NCBI GenBank assembly: GCA_022865785.1
Contig: JALHTJ010000127.1
Location: 1 to 41,418 of the forward strand
Direction: 5' to 3'
DNA: 41,418 bases
Origin: Candidatus Aminicenantota bacterium
Lineage (GTDB): Bacteria; Acidobacteriota; Aminicenantia; UBA2199
Made by a program: the position numbers and the translations under genes. Every line of letters starts with the position of its first letter. The first letter of the stretch is position 1. The notes below the pieces were generated by a model. That model ran no database searches. It was not told where the DNA came from and saw only the letters and a list, made by a program, of their open reading frames with translations. This document shows, piece by piece, positions 8,230-16,597 of this stretch.

Positions 8230-9147
8230 TCAGGTTTTTCGGAAAATATCAGGCTCGATAAATATCTTGTTGACCCCTGGGTAATGGCCGCGTATGTCTG
8301 CCTCAATGCCGTTTATCAGATTGCAGATTTGCTTGGAATTCAAACGCGGATTGAATTCTGCCTTGATGGCAAGCAGGATGTCGTCGGCGCCCAGGTGCAG
8401 GGAGCGGATATGGATCACGCGGCTGATGCTGTCTTCTTTAAGCAGCAAGAGGCGGATTTTGCGTAGCAGGTCCGGATCGGCGCTTTCACCGATGATCAGC
8501 GACTTGGTTTCATTGCCCATGAACAGCGCCGTGACCGCCAGAAGCAAGCCGATCAGGACTGAAGCCAGGCCGTCGAAAAAAAGAATGCCGGTAAAATGCT
8601 CAAGCAAAAGGGCGGTCATGGCGATGGCCAGGCCGATGAGCGCGGCGGTGTCTTCCAGGAATACCACGATCAATTCCGCTTTTTTTGAATTGCGCAGGTA
8701 GGGGATCAGTCCGGTCTTGCCGCGTTCGATGTTGATCTTTTTAAAAGCGACTCGCAGGGAAACCGCTTCGGCGATGATGGCCACACCCAGGACGATCAGG
8801 GCAACCGGGATATGGGCCACGGGAGCCGGGTGGCGCAATTTCTGCACGCCTTCGTAGATGGAGAATATGGCGCCGCTGGTGAACAGGATGATGGCTACGA
8901 TAAAGGACCAGAAATAGGCTTCACCGGAAAATCCGAAGGAATGGAGCTCGTCGGCTTTCCTGGCGGCTTTTTTGATGCCGATGAACAGCAGTACTTGGTT
9001 CAGGGTATCGGCCGTGGAATGAATCGCTTCGGCCAACATTGCCGACGAAGCGCTGAGCCAAGCCACCGCGAATTTGACCAGGGCGATGAACAGGTTGGCG
9101 ATGAAAGCGGCCATGATCACGGTTTTCGAACTTTTCGCTTTTTTCAT
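8230..9147 (-). CDS. Cation diffusion facilitator (CDF) family transporter
   Basis: A 305-residue proton-coupled divalent cation exporter, probably for Zn, Mn, Co or Fe. Six membrane segments are followed by a cytoplasmic dimerisation domain (about 215-300). Metal-site residues are visible in helix 2 (EAIHSTAD, an H-x3-D pair) and helix 5 (FLEDTAAL), where Glu-Asp replaces the usual H-x3-D, as in the ZNT9-like branch. The loop GFSGEAYFW matches the family. The ATG at 9147 has only a weak upstream GGGAC, but a promoter stands about 45 bases away. It is monocistronic and convergent with the MFS gene. Metal specificity is not determinable. Confidence 0.92.
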   Translation of the reverse strand: MKKAKSSKTVIMAAFIANLFIALVKFAVAWLSASSAMLAEAIHSTADTLNQVLLFIGIKKAARKADELHSFGFSGEAYFWSFIVAIILFTSGAIFSIYEGVQKLRHPAPVAHIPVALIVLGVAIIAEAVSLRVAFKKINIERGKTGLIPYLRNSKKAELIVVFLEDTAALIGLAIAMTALLLEHFTGILFFDGLASVLIGLLLAVTALFMGNETKSLIIGESADPDLLRKIRLLLLKEDSISRVIHIRSLHLGADDILLAIKAEFNPRLNSKQICNLINGIEADIRGHYPGVNKIFIEPDIFRKT

Positions 9148-9192
9148 TGGTCGTGTCCCATTTTATTTTACGGATATTTTGCCGGAACCTGC

Positions 9193-9221
9193 ATTTTATG
9201 CTGGAAGCGCGGGTCTGTCAA
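9193..9221 (-). promoter_or_regulatory. Promoter of the CDF gene
   Basis: On the minus strand, TTGACA (9216-9221), a 17-base spacer and TAAAAT (9193-9198). Initiation near 9186 gives a leader of about 40 bases. The rest of the 9148-9440 intergenic stretch shows no further feature I can support. Confidence 0.6.
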
Positions 9222-9440
9222 TGTCCCGTTGCGGCGCTGTGGCTGAAAACTCGTCTTAATTTCACTTTTTTTGCGGAAAAAACGGTTCTTTGCTTGTATA
9301 AAAGAAATCTGTCCGCAGGCATCGTGAGCTAGGTCAAAGTGGTGACTCTTTCGCTGCTACTGAAAAAATTTGTGCCGCCGGTCAAGCGCCGGTTGGCATA
9401 AGGGTCGTGGTCGTTCTTGCCCGGTCCGCTGCGGCCGAGA

Positions 9441-10904
9441 TCACTTGCGGAATTCTTTTAACAATTCCGAAGCCAGAAACCATTTTCGGTATTCCAGCCC
9501 GTGAATGTAATTGTCGATGATCTTCCGGGCCACGGGTTTGTTGCCTTTTAAAAGGAAAATAAATTCTTTTTCGTGGTTTTTCACATCGCCGAATAAAAAA
9601 TCCTCAAAGTTGCGCCAAACTTTCTGTGTTTTTTCGATCCGGACTTTGTATTGCCTGTCGACCACGTCGGAAATTTTGGCATATGTGTTGAAGGCGTGGC
9701 CGGCATCTTCAAGAGCCAGAGCTGGAAGTGGTGAGAAGTGGTTTTTTAGCGCGCTGTCGGCGTTTTCCCGGCTGTAACCGTCAGGAGCTGCGCCCATGGA
9801 TACATACCAGGGCGAAAAGGCGTTGCTGTCCGGGCGGCGCAGGGATATCCAGATCAGGCTGGAAATCTCGACGGGCATCCAGCCTCGTATTTGGGCAACA
9901 AAGGAGTATTGGGTGGTTTCAGTGCAGATAGTGCGGTTGTTGCTGGAGTTGGGCGAGCCATTTTTATAATGGTTGCTGCTATCGTACTTACTTCCTTCAT
10001 AATGGTCGCGCAATACCCGGAAAAGGTCGTTCAGGCGGATACGGCGCCGGGGTTTGAATGAAAATGGCAATGGGTCTTCCAGTTTGAGTGCTTTGGCGGC
10101 CAGCAAATTGGTACCCTGCCATTGCCGCAAAACGTTCTTTATGTCGGTGAAATTGTTTGGATTTGAATAGACCCTGGCGAAATTGAATTCGCCGTCCTTT
10201 TGCGGATTGAACCAACCCCGGCCCACGGCGTATTCAATGATGTCCGCTGCGCCCTGGAAATTCTCGCGATCTTTCAGGTCCACGGCAGTAATGGTGTAGC
10301 GATTGGCGATGACCGCCACTTCGTTGTCAGGAACACGTTTGGCGACCCAGTGTCTGCCGTTGACCGCGTGTAAAAGCCAACCTTCGCGGGCATCGGCGAT
10401 GATGTAGGTCCGTCCCGAGGAATTGTACCCGTGCTGGGAGATCAATTCGCCGGCAATGCGTACCCCTTCACGGGCCGTATGCGCCCGTTCGGCGACAAGA
10501 CGCCTCAGGCTGAAGCCGATGCCGCCTGCAAACAGTTCGGGCTTGTCTTCGCGCGATAAGCAGGCATTGGAGGTCACGGCTACCCCGTATTCGCTGACGT
10601 AGGTATCGGCAAAATCGCTTTCCGGGATCTCCAGCCACAACAGACCGGGAACGTTAGCAGTTTGGGGAAGTACAGTGCCGCTTTTCAAGGTGAAGACACT
10701 ATCACGCCGGTGTTCCCGGGCCGGGACTTTGTAGATGTTGACCAATAGCCGGCCACGGTTGTCTTCATTGTGGGCCAAAAGCACCGAACCGTCGGCCGTG
10801 GCGTCCTTTCCGGTCACAATGGTGAAGCAGTTGAGGTTTTCATCAGTCGCCAGCAGCCAGCCGGCCCAAAAAACTATTAGCATGAAAATAATGCTTTTCT
10901 TCAT
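9441..10904 (-). CDS. Exported C69 family dipeptidase
   Basis: An N-terminal-nucleophile hydrolase of peptidase family C69 (PepD-like dipeptidase), about 487 residues. A signal peptide (MKKSIIFMLIVFWAGWLLA) is followed by NLNCFTIVTGKDATADGS; the Cys would become the nucleophile after cleavage. Other family features are LLAHNED, YGVAVTSNA and the late NNRTICTETTQYSFVAQ segment. The track extends upstream by 33 residues, but the promoter sits there and ATG 10904 opens a classic signal peptide, so 10904 is the start. The predicted mRNA is leaderless. It probably acts in the periplasm on short peptides. It is divergent from the DUF4405 gene across a heptad repeat. Confidence 0.9.
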   Translation of the reverse strand: MKKSIIFMLIVFWAGWLLATDENLNCFTIVTGKDATADGSVLLAHNEDNRGRLLVNIYKVPAREHRRDSVFTLKSGTVLPQTANVPGLLWLEIPESDFADTYVSEYGVAVTSNACLSREDKPELFAGGIGFSLRRLVAERAHTAREGVRIAGELISQHGYNSSGRTYIIADAREGWLLHAVNGRHWVAKRVPDNEVAVIANRYTITAVDLKDRENFQGAADIIEYAVGRGWFNPQKDGEFNFARVYSNPNNFTDIKNVLRQWQGTNLLAAKALKLEDPLPFSFKPRRRIRLNDLFRVLRDHYEGSKYDSSNHYKNGSPNSSNNRTICTETTQYSFVAQIRGWMPVEISSLIWISLRRPDSNAFSPWYVSMGAAPDGYSRENADSALKNHFSPLPALALEDAGHAFNTYAKISDVVDRQYKVRIEKTQKVWRNFEDFLFGDVKNHEKEFIFLLKGNKPVARKIIDNYIHGLEYRKWFLASELLKEFRK

Positions 10905-10910
10905 GATTTT

Positions 10911-10939
10911 AAAATAGCATAACTTTGGCGTTTTGACAA
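10911..10939 (-). promoter_or_regulatory. Promoter of the C69 dipeptidase gene (leaderless)
   Basis: On the minus strand, TTGTCA (10934-10939), 17 bases, then TATTTT (10911-10916). Only six bases separate the -10 box from the ATG at 10904, so transcription would begin at or next to the start codon. Confidence 0.5.
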
Positions 10940-10956
10940 AAAATAAAAAATTGTCT

Positions 10957-11062
10957 TGTTGAAAGTTCAATAGTTCAAGGATTAAGGAGTTAGCCGCAAT
11001 CAACCGAGTTCTGCCAAACTATTTTGAACTTTACAACTCTTGAACCATTTGACTCTTTAACC
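10957..11062. repeat. Heptad-periodic inverted repeat
   Basis: Between two divergent genes lie imperfect inverted arms built of 7-base steps. The left arm (about 10957-10993) reads GTTGAAAGTTCAATAGTTCA and onward; the right arm (about 11018-11062) reads TTTGAACTTTACAACTCTTG and onward. The same design recurs at 20551-20664. The element could form a long imperfect hairpin or a cruciform. Confidence 0.6.
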
Positions 11063-11122
11063 ATTCTACTGCATCTGTTACAATTCATTTTCTTTTTGAA
11101 CTAAAAAAAACAAGGATATTTC

Positions 11123-11758
11123 ATGATTACAAAAGCAAATGCTTTCCGTTTCCGCGCTTTTACCGCTTTTTGGCTGGCCTTTTCATTTTTTTTAAGTGTC
11201 CTGTCGGGCCTCATTTTATTCCTGCGCCCCGAAGGCAGTCTGGCAGCTTGGACCGCCTGGACGGCGCTGGGGTTGAACAAGAAGCAGTGGGAGGGGGTGC
11301 ATACGGTTTTCGTTTTTGTTTTGCTTATCAGCGCCTCGATCCACTTGCTATACAATTGGCGCGTCTTGACAGCCTATTGCCGGCTGAAAAAAGAGCAATT
11401 TGGAAGGGTTTTCAAGGGCATGGCTGCGTTTCGCGAACTCTTCGCCGCGGCACTGCTGACCGTGCTGGTCCTGATTGGAGTCATAGGCGAGTGGCTGCCT
11501 TACCAATGGCTCAGCGGTTGGCGCGGAGCATTCAAGAGCGGCTCGGCCTTGGTGACTCTCACCCCGCCCGTTGCCGACGCCGATAAACTTTCGCTGGCCG
11601 TTCTTTGCGCCTTGTCGGGGATTTCCGAGCAACGGGTTTTGCGCAATGCCGGGGCCAAGGGCTTGCAACTCAATGCTTTGAGCGAAACCTTAAGCGATAT
11701 CGCTAAAAAAAACCGCATGTCACCTGAAAAGATATATGGGTTGCTTTTTTTGAAATAA
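11123..11758 (+). CDS. DUF4405 domain membrane protein
   Basis: A 211-residue membrane protein with the DUF4405 pattern, a cytochrome-b-like four-helix bundle: FLSVLSGLILFL, then WEGVHTVFVFVLLISASIHLLYNW, and a third hydrophobic segment near 108-130. The two His residues in that pattern could bind heme; this is a family-based inference. The C-terminal 70 residues are soluble and end in a helical segment (LSETLSDIAKKNRMSPEKIYGLL) that resembles a short DNA- or peptide-binding domain of DUF4405 relatives. AAGGAT lies 5 bases before the ATG. It is a single gene convergent with the rRNA methyltransferase gene. Confidence 0.85.
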   Translation: MITKANAFRFRAFTAFWLAFSFFLSVLSGLILFLRPEGSLAAWTAWTALGLNKKQWEGVHTVFVFVLLISASIHLLYNWRVLTAYCRLKKEQFGRVFKGMAAFRELFAAALLTVLVLIGVIGEWLPYQWLSGWRGAFKSGSALVTLTPPVADADKLSLAVLCALSGISEQRVLRNAGAKGLQLNALSETLSDIAKKNRMSPEKIYGLLFLK

Positions 11759-11777
11759 TTCCTGCAGCCGCATCAAC

Positions 11778-12926
11778 TCATTTCTTTTTCAGGATAGAAA
11801 AAATTTCAAAATGGTCGGTCTGGGGAAAATTGTCGAGCAGCCGCAATTCCTGCAGTTTGAAGCCATGGGCGGAGAACAGCCGCAGGTCACGGGCCCAAGT
11901 GGCCGAATCGCAGGAAAAATAAATAATTGTTTCAGCACCGCTTGCGGCCATGGCGGCGATGATCCTGGTTGATAGCCCCCCGCGGGGGGGATCGGCTACG
12001 TATAGCCCGGCCGGCGGCAGGTCGGCCTGAAACACGTCGGCCTGGAGGATGCGGACGTTACCGGCCCGGTTCAGTTCCAGGTTGGCGCGCAGGGCCGCCA
12101 GGTTTTGCGAATCGTTTTCAAGGGCCAGCACGCTTTGGCAGCGGCGGGCCAGCGGCAGGGTGAAAAAGCCGCAGCCGCAGAAGAGATCGGCGGCCGTATC
12201 CGCATTCATGCCGTCCAGGTTTTTTTCAATAAGATCCAGCATGGGCAGCAGCTGGAAAAGGTTGGCTTGGATAAAGTTATCAGGGGAGATCTGATAGGCG
12301 TAAGCGCCAACTTCGAAGCGGACCGAACGCTCGCAACTGAACCAAGCGTTCGACTCGCCTGGAGAAGCCAGCCGGGCGGCGAGATCCCGGCCGTTGCTGA
12401 TGACCCGCAGCTGGGCGTTGGCATATTTGCTGAAAGCTTGGCGCTGGGTGAGAAAATGGGCTTCCACCGCCTCCGGTACCAGCAGGCACTGCCGGATGGG
12501 GATCACCTGTTGCGATTCTTTTTTAAAAAATCCGCCCACACCGTCACGAACCTGGAATTCGCTCTTGCTGCGATAACGCCAGGGCCGGGAAGACAAAATG
12601 TCCAGCGGGCCGGGAAAAACAAAGCCGGCGATTTTCTTCAGGTTACCCAGCAGTATTTCGCTTTTGCTGCGCAGTTGCTCATCATAGCTCATGTGCTGCA
12701 GGTTGCAGCCGCCGCATTCATGATAGTGGGGGCAGGGCGGTTCGACCCGTCGGGGCGAAGCTTCGATCACCCGCAGCAGTTTTCCCCGCCAGACCGATTG
12801 CCGCCGGTTTAAGGCGGCATATTCCACGGTTTCTCCGGCGATGACACCGGGGATGAATATGGTTTTTTCTGATTCGTGAATGATGCCACAACCGCCCTTG
12901 GCAATGGCCTGCACTTTCCCGATCAT
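11778..12926 (-). CDS. RNA uracil-C5 methyltransferase (RlmD/RumA family)
   Basis: A 382-residue SAM-dependent RNA m5U methyltransferase. An N-terminal TRAM-like domain (about 1-55) is followed by the iron-sulfur Cys set CPHYHECGGC and a fourth Cys in IRQCLL. The central domain leads to the SAM-binding motif AADLFCGCGFFTLPLA and the substrate motif VADPPRGG. C339 in FSCDSATWARDL is the catalytic nucleophile, and TDHFE near the C-terminus supplies the base. Whether the target is 23S U1939, U747 or tRNA U54 cannot be decided, so I give no symbol. The start ATG lies only 20 bases after the U-run of a strong terminator, so expression needs an internal promoter or read-through. Confidence 0.92.
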   Translation of the reverse strand: MIGKVQAIAKGGCGIIHESEKTIFIPGVIAGETVEYAALNRRQSVWRGKLLRVIEASPRRVEPPCPHYHECGGCNLQHMSYDEQLRSKSEILLGNLKKIAGFVFPGPLDILSSRPWRYRSKSEFQVRDGVGGFFKKESQQVIPIRQCLLVPEAVEAHFLTQRQAFSKYANAQLRVISNGRDLAARLASPGESNAWFSCERSVRFEVGAYAYQISPDNFIQANLFQLLPMLDLIEKNLDGMNADTAADLFCGCGFFTLPLARRCQSVLALENDSQNLAALRANLELNRAGNVRILQADVFQADLPPAGLYVADPPRGGLSTRIIAAMAASGAETIIYFSCDSATWARDLRLFSAHGFKLQELRLLDNFPQTDHFEIFSILKKK

Positions 12927-12946
12927 TGGCTTTTGACTCCGGCTTT

Positions 12947-12979
12947 AAAAAAACGGGGCGCGTTTGCCGGCGCGCCCCG
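12947..12979 (-). terminator. Intrinsic terminator after the coiled-coil gene
   Basis: Minus strand: GGGGCGCG and CGCGCCCC form an 8-base-pair stem around an 8-base loop, followed by a run of seven T. It starts 16 bases after the stop at 12994 and ends 20 bases before the start of the methyltransferase gene. Confidence 0.88.
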
Positions 12980-12993
12980 CGAACCTGATTGCC

Positions 12994-14193
12994 TTATTCG
13001 ATGGCGATGGCGATCTTTTCGCTCATGAATTTTTTAATGTCCAGAATGGTGATAGTCACGCTCTGGCCGACTTCGTTAAATTCGACTTTATAATCCCTGT
13101 CCCGTTTGAAATAGCTTGGATAAATGGTTATATCCTTGATCTTGCTGAGCTGGAAATCGGCCGCGGTGGCGGTGATCTTTGGGTCACCGCGCAGGTCCAG
13201 CGAACGGTCGAACCTGGCGATGTCGACTTTCTGCAGCTTGGTGGAACGCAGGAAGCCACCCTTGATGATGCCGTTTTTCGTCAGGTTTTTGCGCCGGTCC
13301 ATGGCAAAATAGACCGAATTGAAGGTGGCCTGCATTTCCTGGTTCTGATCGTTGAGATTGCTCATTTTACCCAGCATGTTTTGTTTTTCCTGGTTGAGCA
13401 GGTCCAACTGGGAGATCAACTCGCTGCGCCGGAGTTCCATTTCAGTGATATCGCTTTGCAATTGATCTTTTTCGGCGATGGCTTTGTCCTTGGCGTCGAC
13501 CAGCTCTTTTTTCACTTTTCTCTGGATCTGGTTGGGGGAGATGGGGGCGCTGCCCTGAGTGATGAAGGTGCCGTATTCGTCTTCGGCATAGAAGTTCCAG
13601 ATCTTGAAACCGGGAACGATCGGCTCGAAGAGCAGGGTCCTTTCCACCAGTTCCATGGCCCGGGCTTTATCCACGCCTTTTTCATTGAGCAGGAAATTCA
13701 TGGCGATCTGGTAATGGTTCTCTCCCTTTTCGACCATGTGCGGCTTGGGCAGCAGCGTTTCCAGTTCCTGTACCCTGGCGTTCAGGTTATGTATATCGTT
13801 GTTCTTGTCCAGGATATCCTGGAGAAGTGATTTGATGGAGACGTCTTTCTCATTTTTTATCTTTTCTTCCAGGACTTTTTTTTGCTCGGGAGAGAGGTTC
13901 ATGATGTTGACTTCGGGAAGGTCTTCGCCGGTCTTTGTTTTGAAGTCGCTTAAAATATCGAAAACTTCGTTCTGCTTTTCCTGGATGCTTGATTCCAACT
14001 GCTGGATCTGCTGCACTGTCTCTTGCATCTGCTTCATTTTTGGTGAGAGCTGAGGGCCTGCCGGCCCCTTGAAGATGAAAAAAGCCAGTACGATTATCAC
14101 CAGAGCCAGGGCGCCGATGACATAATAGAATTTCCTGGAATTTTTTTCCGGTTCCTTTTCCTTAACTGGAACCTTTGCTTTTTCTTGGATCAT
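12994..14193 (-). CDS. Membrane-anchored coiled-coil protein, unknown function
   Basis: A 399-residue protein that I cannot name. A basic and acidic N-terminal tail (about 1-22) precedes one membrane segment (YYVIGALALVIIVLAFFIF, about 23-43). Then come coiled-coil helices (about 50-165, Gln/Glu/Lys-rich), a central segment HMVEKGENHYQIAMNF followed by VPGFKIWNFY that resembles a divergent LysM fold, a second coiled coil (about 225-285), and a C-terminal beta-rich domain. Topology suggests a periplasmic body. AAGGAGG sits 4 bases before the ATG and a good promoter lies upstream. It is monocistronic with its own terminator. A cell-wall-linked scaffold role is possible but unproven. Confidence 0.75.
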   Translation of the reverse strand: MIQEKAKVPVKEKEPEKNSRKFYYVIGALALVIIVLAFFIFKGPAGPQLSPKMKQMQETVQQIQQLESSIQEKQNEVFDILSDFKTKTGEDLPEVNIMNLSPEQKKVLEEKIKNEKDVSIKSLLQDILDKNNDIHNLNARVQELETLLPKPHMVEKGENHYQIAMNFLLNEKGVDKARAMELVERTLLFEPIVPGFKIWNFYAEDEYGTFITQGSAPISPNQIQRKVKKELVDAKDKAIAEKDQLQSDITEMELRRSELISQLDLLNQEKQNMLGKMSNLNDQNQEMQATFNSVYFAMDRRKNLTKNGIIKGGFLRSTKLQKVDIARFDRSLDLRGDPKITATAADFQLSKIKDITIYPSYFKRDRDYKVEFNEVGQSVTITILDIKKFMSEKIAIAIE

Positions 14194-14238
14194 GCTTTCC
14201 TCCTTGCCGAACTTCTCAATTGTTGTTCAATAAATAAT

Positions 14239-14267
14239 ATTTTATCACAAGCATCCTGATGAAACAA
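14239..14267 (-). promoter_or_regulatory. Promoter of the coiled-coil gene
   Basis: Minus strand: TTGTTT (14262-14267), 17 bases, TAAAAT (14239-14244). Initiation near 14232 gives a leader of about 39 bases containing the strong AAGGAGG. Confidence 0.5.
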
Positions 14268-14279
14268 TCCGGAACTCTC

Positions 14280-14308
14280 TTGCATAATCGGGTTCGGCAT
14301 CATATAAT
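14280..14308 (+). promoter_or_regulatory. Promoter of the HD-lptB-radical SAM operon
   Basis: TTGCAT (14280-14285), 17 bases, TATAAT (14303-14308). A Shine-Dalgarno (AGGAG) follows before the ATG at 14331. It is divergent from the coiled-coil gene promoter, and the two boxes are closely interleaved. Confidence 0.6.
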
Positions 14309-14330
14309 TCTGTTTTTATAGGAGATTTCC

Positions 14331-14876
14331 ATGACACGCGAGCAAGCATTGGAATTGCTTCAGCAGCACCTGAAAAACCGCAACCTGGTCAAGCACTGCC
14401 TGGCTGTTGAGGCCTGCATGAAGGATTTTGCCCTGCATTTCGGCCTGGACCCGGAGCCATGGGCGTTGGCCGGACTGCTGCACGACCTGGATTACGAATA
14501 CACGGTTCAAAACCCGGCCGAACACACAGAAAAAACCGCTGAGATGCTGGCCGCCTATGTCTTGCCGGAGGAAATCATTCATGCCATCAAGTCCCACAAT
14601 ATGCGGGTCGAGCCCAGCTCCAAAATGGATTTCTCCCTGCTGACTATCGATCCGGCCAGCGGTTTCATCATTGCCTGCGCCCTGATGCATCCGGAGAAGA
14701 AACTGCAAAGCCTGGATCTGCCTTTCCTGAAAAAGCGCTTCAAGGAGAAAACCTTTGCCAAGGGGGCTTCGCGTGAGCAGATGGCTGGCTGCGTCAAATT
14801 GGCAATGACCCTGGACGAATTTCTGATGCTTTGTCTGGGCGCCATGCAAAAAATTTCCGCTGAACTCGGATTGTGA
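14331..14876 (+). CDS. HD domain protein (predicted phosphohydrolase)
   Basis: A 181-residue cytosolic protein of the HD superfamily. Visible metal ligands are His in LVKHCLAVE, the HD pair in AGLLHDLDYE, a further His in NPAEHTEKTAEML and IKSHNMR, and an Asp in LTIDPASGF. This layout fits a small HDIG-type phosphohydrolase. AGGAG precedes the ATG at 7-8 bases. Its stop overlaps the lptB start (TGATG), so the pair is probably coupled. The substrate (nucleotide or other phosphoester) is unknown, and there is no obvious mechanistic link to LPS export. Confidence 0.85.
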   Translation: MTREQALELLQQHLKNRNLVKHCLAVEACMKDFALHFGLDPEPWALAGLLHDLDYEYTVQNPAEHTEKTAEMLAAYVLPEEIIHAIKSHNMRVEPSSKMDFSLLTIDPASGFIIACALMHPEKKLQSLDLPFLKKRFKEKTFAKGASREQMAGCVKLAMTLDEFLMLCLGAMQKISAELGL

Positions 14877-15601
14877 TGGACCTGCTGCTGACCCGCGACC
14901 TGACCAAGATATACAACCGCGTTCCCGTGGTCGACGGCATCAACCTTGAATTCAAGTCCGGGAAGATCACTGCCCTGCTGGGGCGCAACGGTGCGGGCAA
15001 GACCACCACCTTCCTGATGATGGCCGGCATCGTCAAGCCCGACAGCGGCAGCGTTGAACTCAATGGCGAGAACGTCAACGGCATCCCTTCTTACGAGCGC
15101 TCGCAGAAGGGGCTGATCTACCTTCCCCAGCAGCATTCGGTTTTCATGAAAACCACGGTTTTCAACAACCTGTTCATGATGCTGGAGATGCATAGCCCCG
15201 CTGACGAGGCCCGGCAGAAAACCATGGACTTGCTGGCTGATTTCGGCCTGCTGGCGGTCAAGGACTCACCGGCCCACCAGTTGTCGGGCGGGGAGAAAAG
15301 GCGCCTGGAGATCGCCCGTTCCATGATCATGGCGCCGCGCTTCCTGTTCATGGACGAACCGTTCACCGGCATCGATCCCATCACCATTATGGATATCCAG
15401 ACGATCATTATGAAGCTCAAGGCCAGGGGCATCGGCATTATTATCACCGACCATAATGTCAAGGACACTTTTTACATCACCGACCTGGCCTATATCATCC
15501 ACAAGGGACATATCCTGAGTTCCGGTACTCCGGCCCAGATAGTGCAGGAGGAAAAGACCCGCCAATTGTTCCTGGGCAAAGATTTCGAGTGGAACGGCTG
15601 A
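14876..15601 (+). CDS. lptB: LPS export ABC transporter ATPase LptB
   Basis: A 241-residue ABC ATPase that powers extraction of lipopolysaccharide from the inner membrane with LptFG and LptC. Walker A is GRNGAGKTT, the signature LSGGEKRRLEIAR, Walker B FLFMDEPF, and the switch His is in IITDHNVKDT. Features that separate LptB from branched-chain amino acid ATPases are IYLPQQHSVF and EPFTGIDPI..MDIQ. The track begins at GTG 14873, but ATG 14876 overlaps the upstream TGA by one base and is preferred. The usual lptA/lptC neighbours are absent here. It overlaps the next gene by 13 bases. Confidence 0.9.
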   Translation: MDLLLTRDLTKIYNRVPVVDGINLEFKSGKITALLGRNGAGKTTTFLMMAGIVKPDSGSVELNGENVNGIPSYERSQKGLIYLPQQHSVFMKTTVFNNLFMMLEMHSPADEARQKTMDLLADFGLLAVKDSPAHQLSGGEKRRLEIARSMIMAPRFLFMDEPFTGIDPITIMDIQTIIMKLKARGIGIIITDHNVKDTFYITDLAYIIHKGHILSSGTPAQIVQEEKTRQLFLGKDFEWNG

Positions 15602-16524
15602 GCCCTCCCTTTTACCTTGAACTGTCCGCGGCCGATTGGCGCTTGAAGCGAGAGTTTTTTGCGGATCGTTTCAATAACTGCCGACTCTGTCCGCGCCAAT
15701 GCGGCGCCAATCGTCAAAACAATCATTCCGGCGTCTGCCGGGCGGGCCGGGAAGTCAAGATCGCCTCTCACAACCTCCATTTCGGCGAAGAGCCGCCGAT
15801 TTCCGGCTGCCGGGGCTCGGGCACGGTGTTTTTTTCCGGCTGTACATTGAGCTGCCTGTTCTGCCAGAATTACCCTATCTCGCAGCTCTTTCACGGTGAG
15901 TTTTATCAGGTCGAGCAGCTGGCAGGAATTTTTTTATCGCTGCAAAAGCGGGGCAGTCACAATATCAACCTGGTGTCGCCGACGCCTTACCTTCATCACA
16001 TCATGGGCGCCCTGGAGATCGCCCGCGCCAAGGGACTCGATATCCCGTTGGTCTACAACACCAGCGGCTATGATAGGGCCGAGGTGATCGCCCAGTTGGA
16101 AGGTGTCGTGGATATCTACTTGCCCGACTTGAAGTACGGTCCCAGCGAAAGCTCGCGACTGCTGGCGTTAGAGCTGTCGGGCGCCGGAGATTATTTCGAG
16201 TATGCCGCGGCTGCCATTACCGAAATGTTCCGGCAGACCGGGCCGCTGCAGCTGGACCATAATGAAGTGGCTGTGCGCGGCACAGTGATCCGCCACCTGA
16301 TCATCCCCGGCAGCACGGAGAATTCCCTGGAAGTGTTGCGAACCATTGCCGCCAACGATTTCAAAGAGGCCTGGCTCAGCCTGATGAGCCAGTATTTTCC
16401 GGCTCACCGTGCCGCCGGCTGCACGCCCTTGAACCGCCGCCTGCAACCCGAAGAATACCGGCTGGTCAGGGACGAGGCCCTGAAACTGGGCCTGGAGAAC
16501 GGCTGGTTCCAGGAAATGGACTAG
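15589..16524 (+). CDS. PflX-like radical SAM protein (COG1313 type)
   Basis: A 311-residue radical SAM protein resembling putative pyruvate-formate-lyase-activating enzymes of the PflX group. An N-terminal Cys set, CRLCPRQCGANR followed by SGVCRAG, precedes the radical SAM cluster motif CTLSCLFCQN (C-x3-C-x2-C). Later segments INLVSPTPYLHHI, LVYNTSGYD, VDIYLPDLKYG and HLIIPG match the family. The frame opens at GTG 15589, inside the end of lptB, and no better start follows. The overlap implies coupling. The natural substrate of this group is not established; a role in activating a glycyl radical enzyme is only an analogy, and no such enzyme lies nearby. Confidence 0.88.
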   Translation: MERLSPPFYLELSAADWRLKREFFADRFNNCRLCPRQCGANRQNNHSGVCRAGREVKIASHNLHFGEEPPISGCRGSGTVFFSGCTLSCLFCQNYPISQLFHGEFYQVEQLAGIFLSLQKRGSHNINLVSPTPYLHHIMGALEIARAKGLDIPLVYNTSGYDRAEVIAQLEGVVDIYLPDLKYGPSESSRLLALELSGAGDYFEYAAAAITEMFRQTGPLQLDHNEVAVRGTVIRHLIIPGSTENSLEVLRTIAANDFKEAWLSLMSQYFPAHRAAGCTPLNRRLQPEEYRLVRDEALKLGLENGWFQEMD

Positions 16525-16544
16525 AATGAAATCAACCATGCGGT

Positions 16545-16573
16545 TTGCCATTTAACGTGCTTTCCTCTATAAT
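16545..16573 (+). promoter_or_regulatory. Promoter of the DUF401 permease gene
   Basis: TTGCCA (16545-16550), 17 bases, TATAAT (16568-16573). The leader of about 18 bases contains GGGAG at 16586-16590, which sets the TTG start. Confidence 0.6.
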
Positions 16574-16597
16574 CGGATTTCCCCTGGGAGTGAAAAG

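Noticed and set aside
9148-9440. Search for an RNA gene in the CDF / C69 gap
   Set aside because: Only the CDF promoter was supported; no cloverleaf, riboswitch core or strong hairpin with a T-run was seen.
12964-13830. 288-codon open frame on the plus strand
   Set aside because: Shadow of the coiled-coil gene; its composition (Phe/Asp/Gln/His-rich) mirrors antisense of Lys/Glu codons, and it begins inside the terminator.
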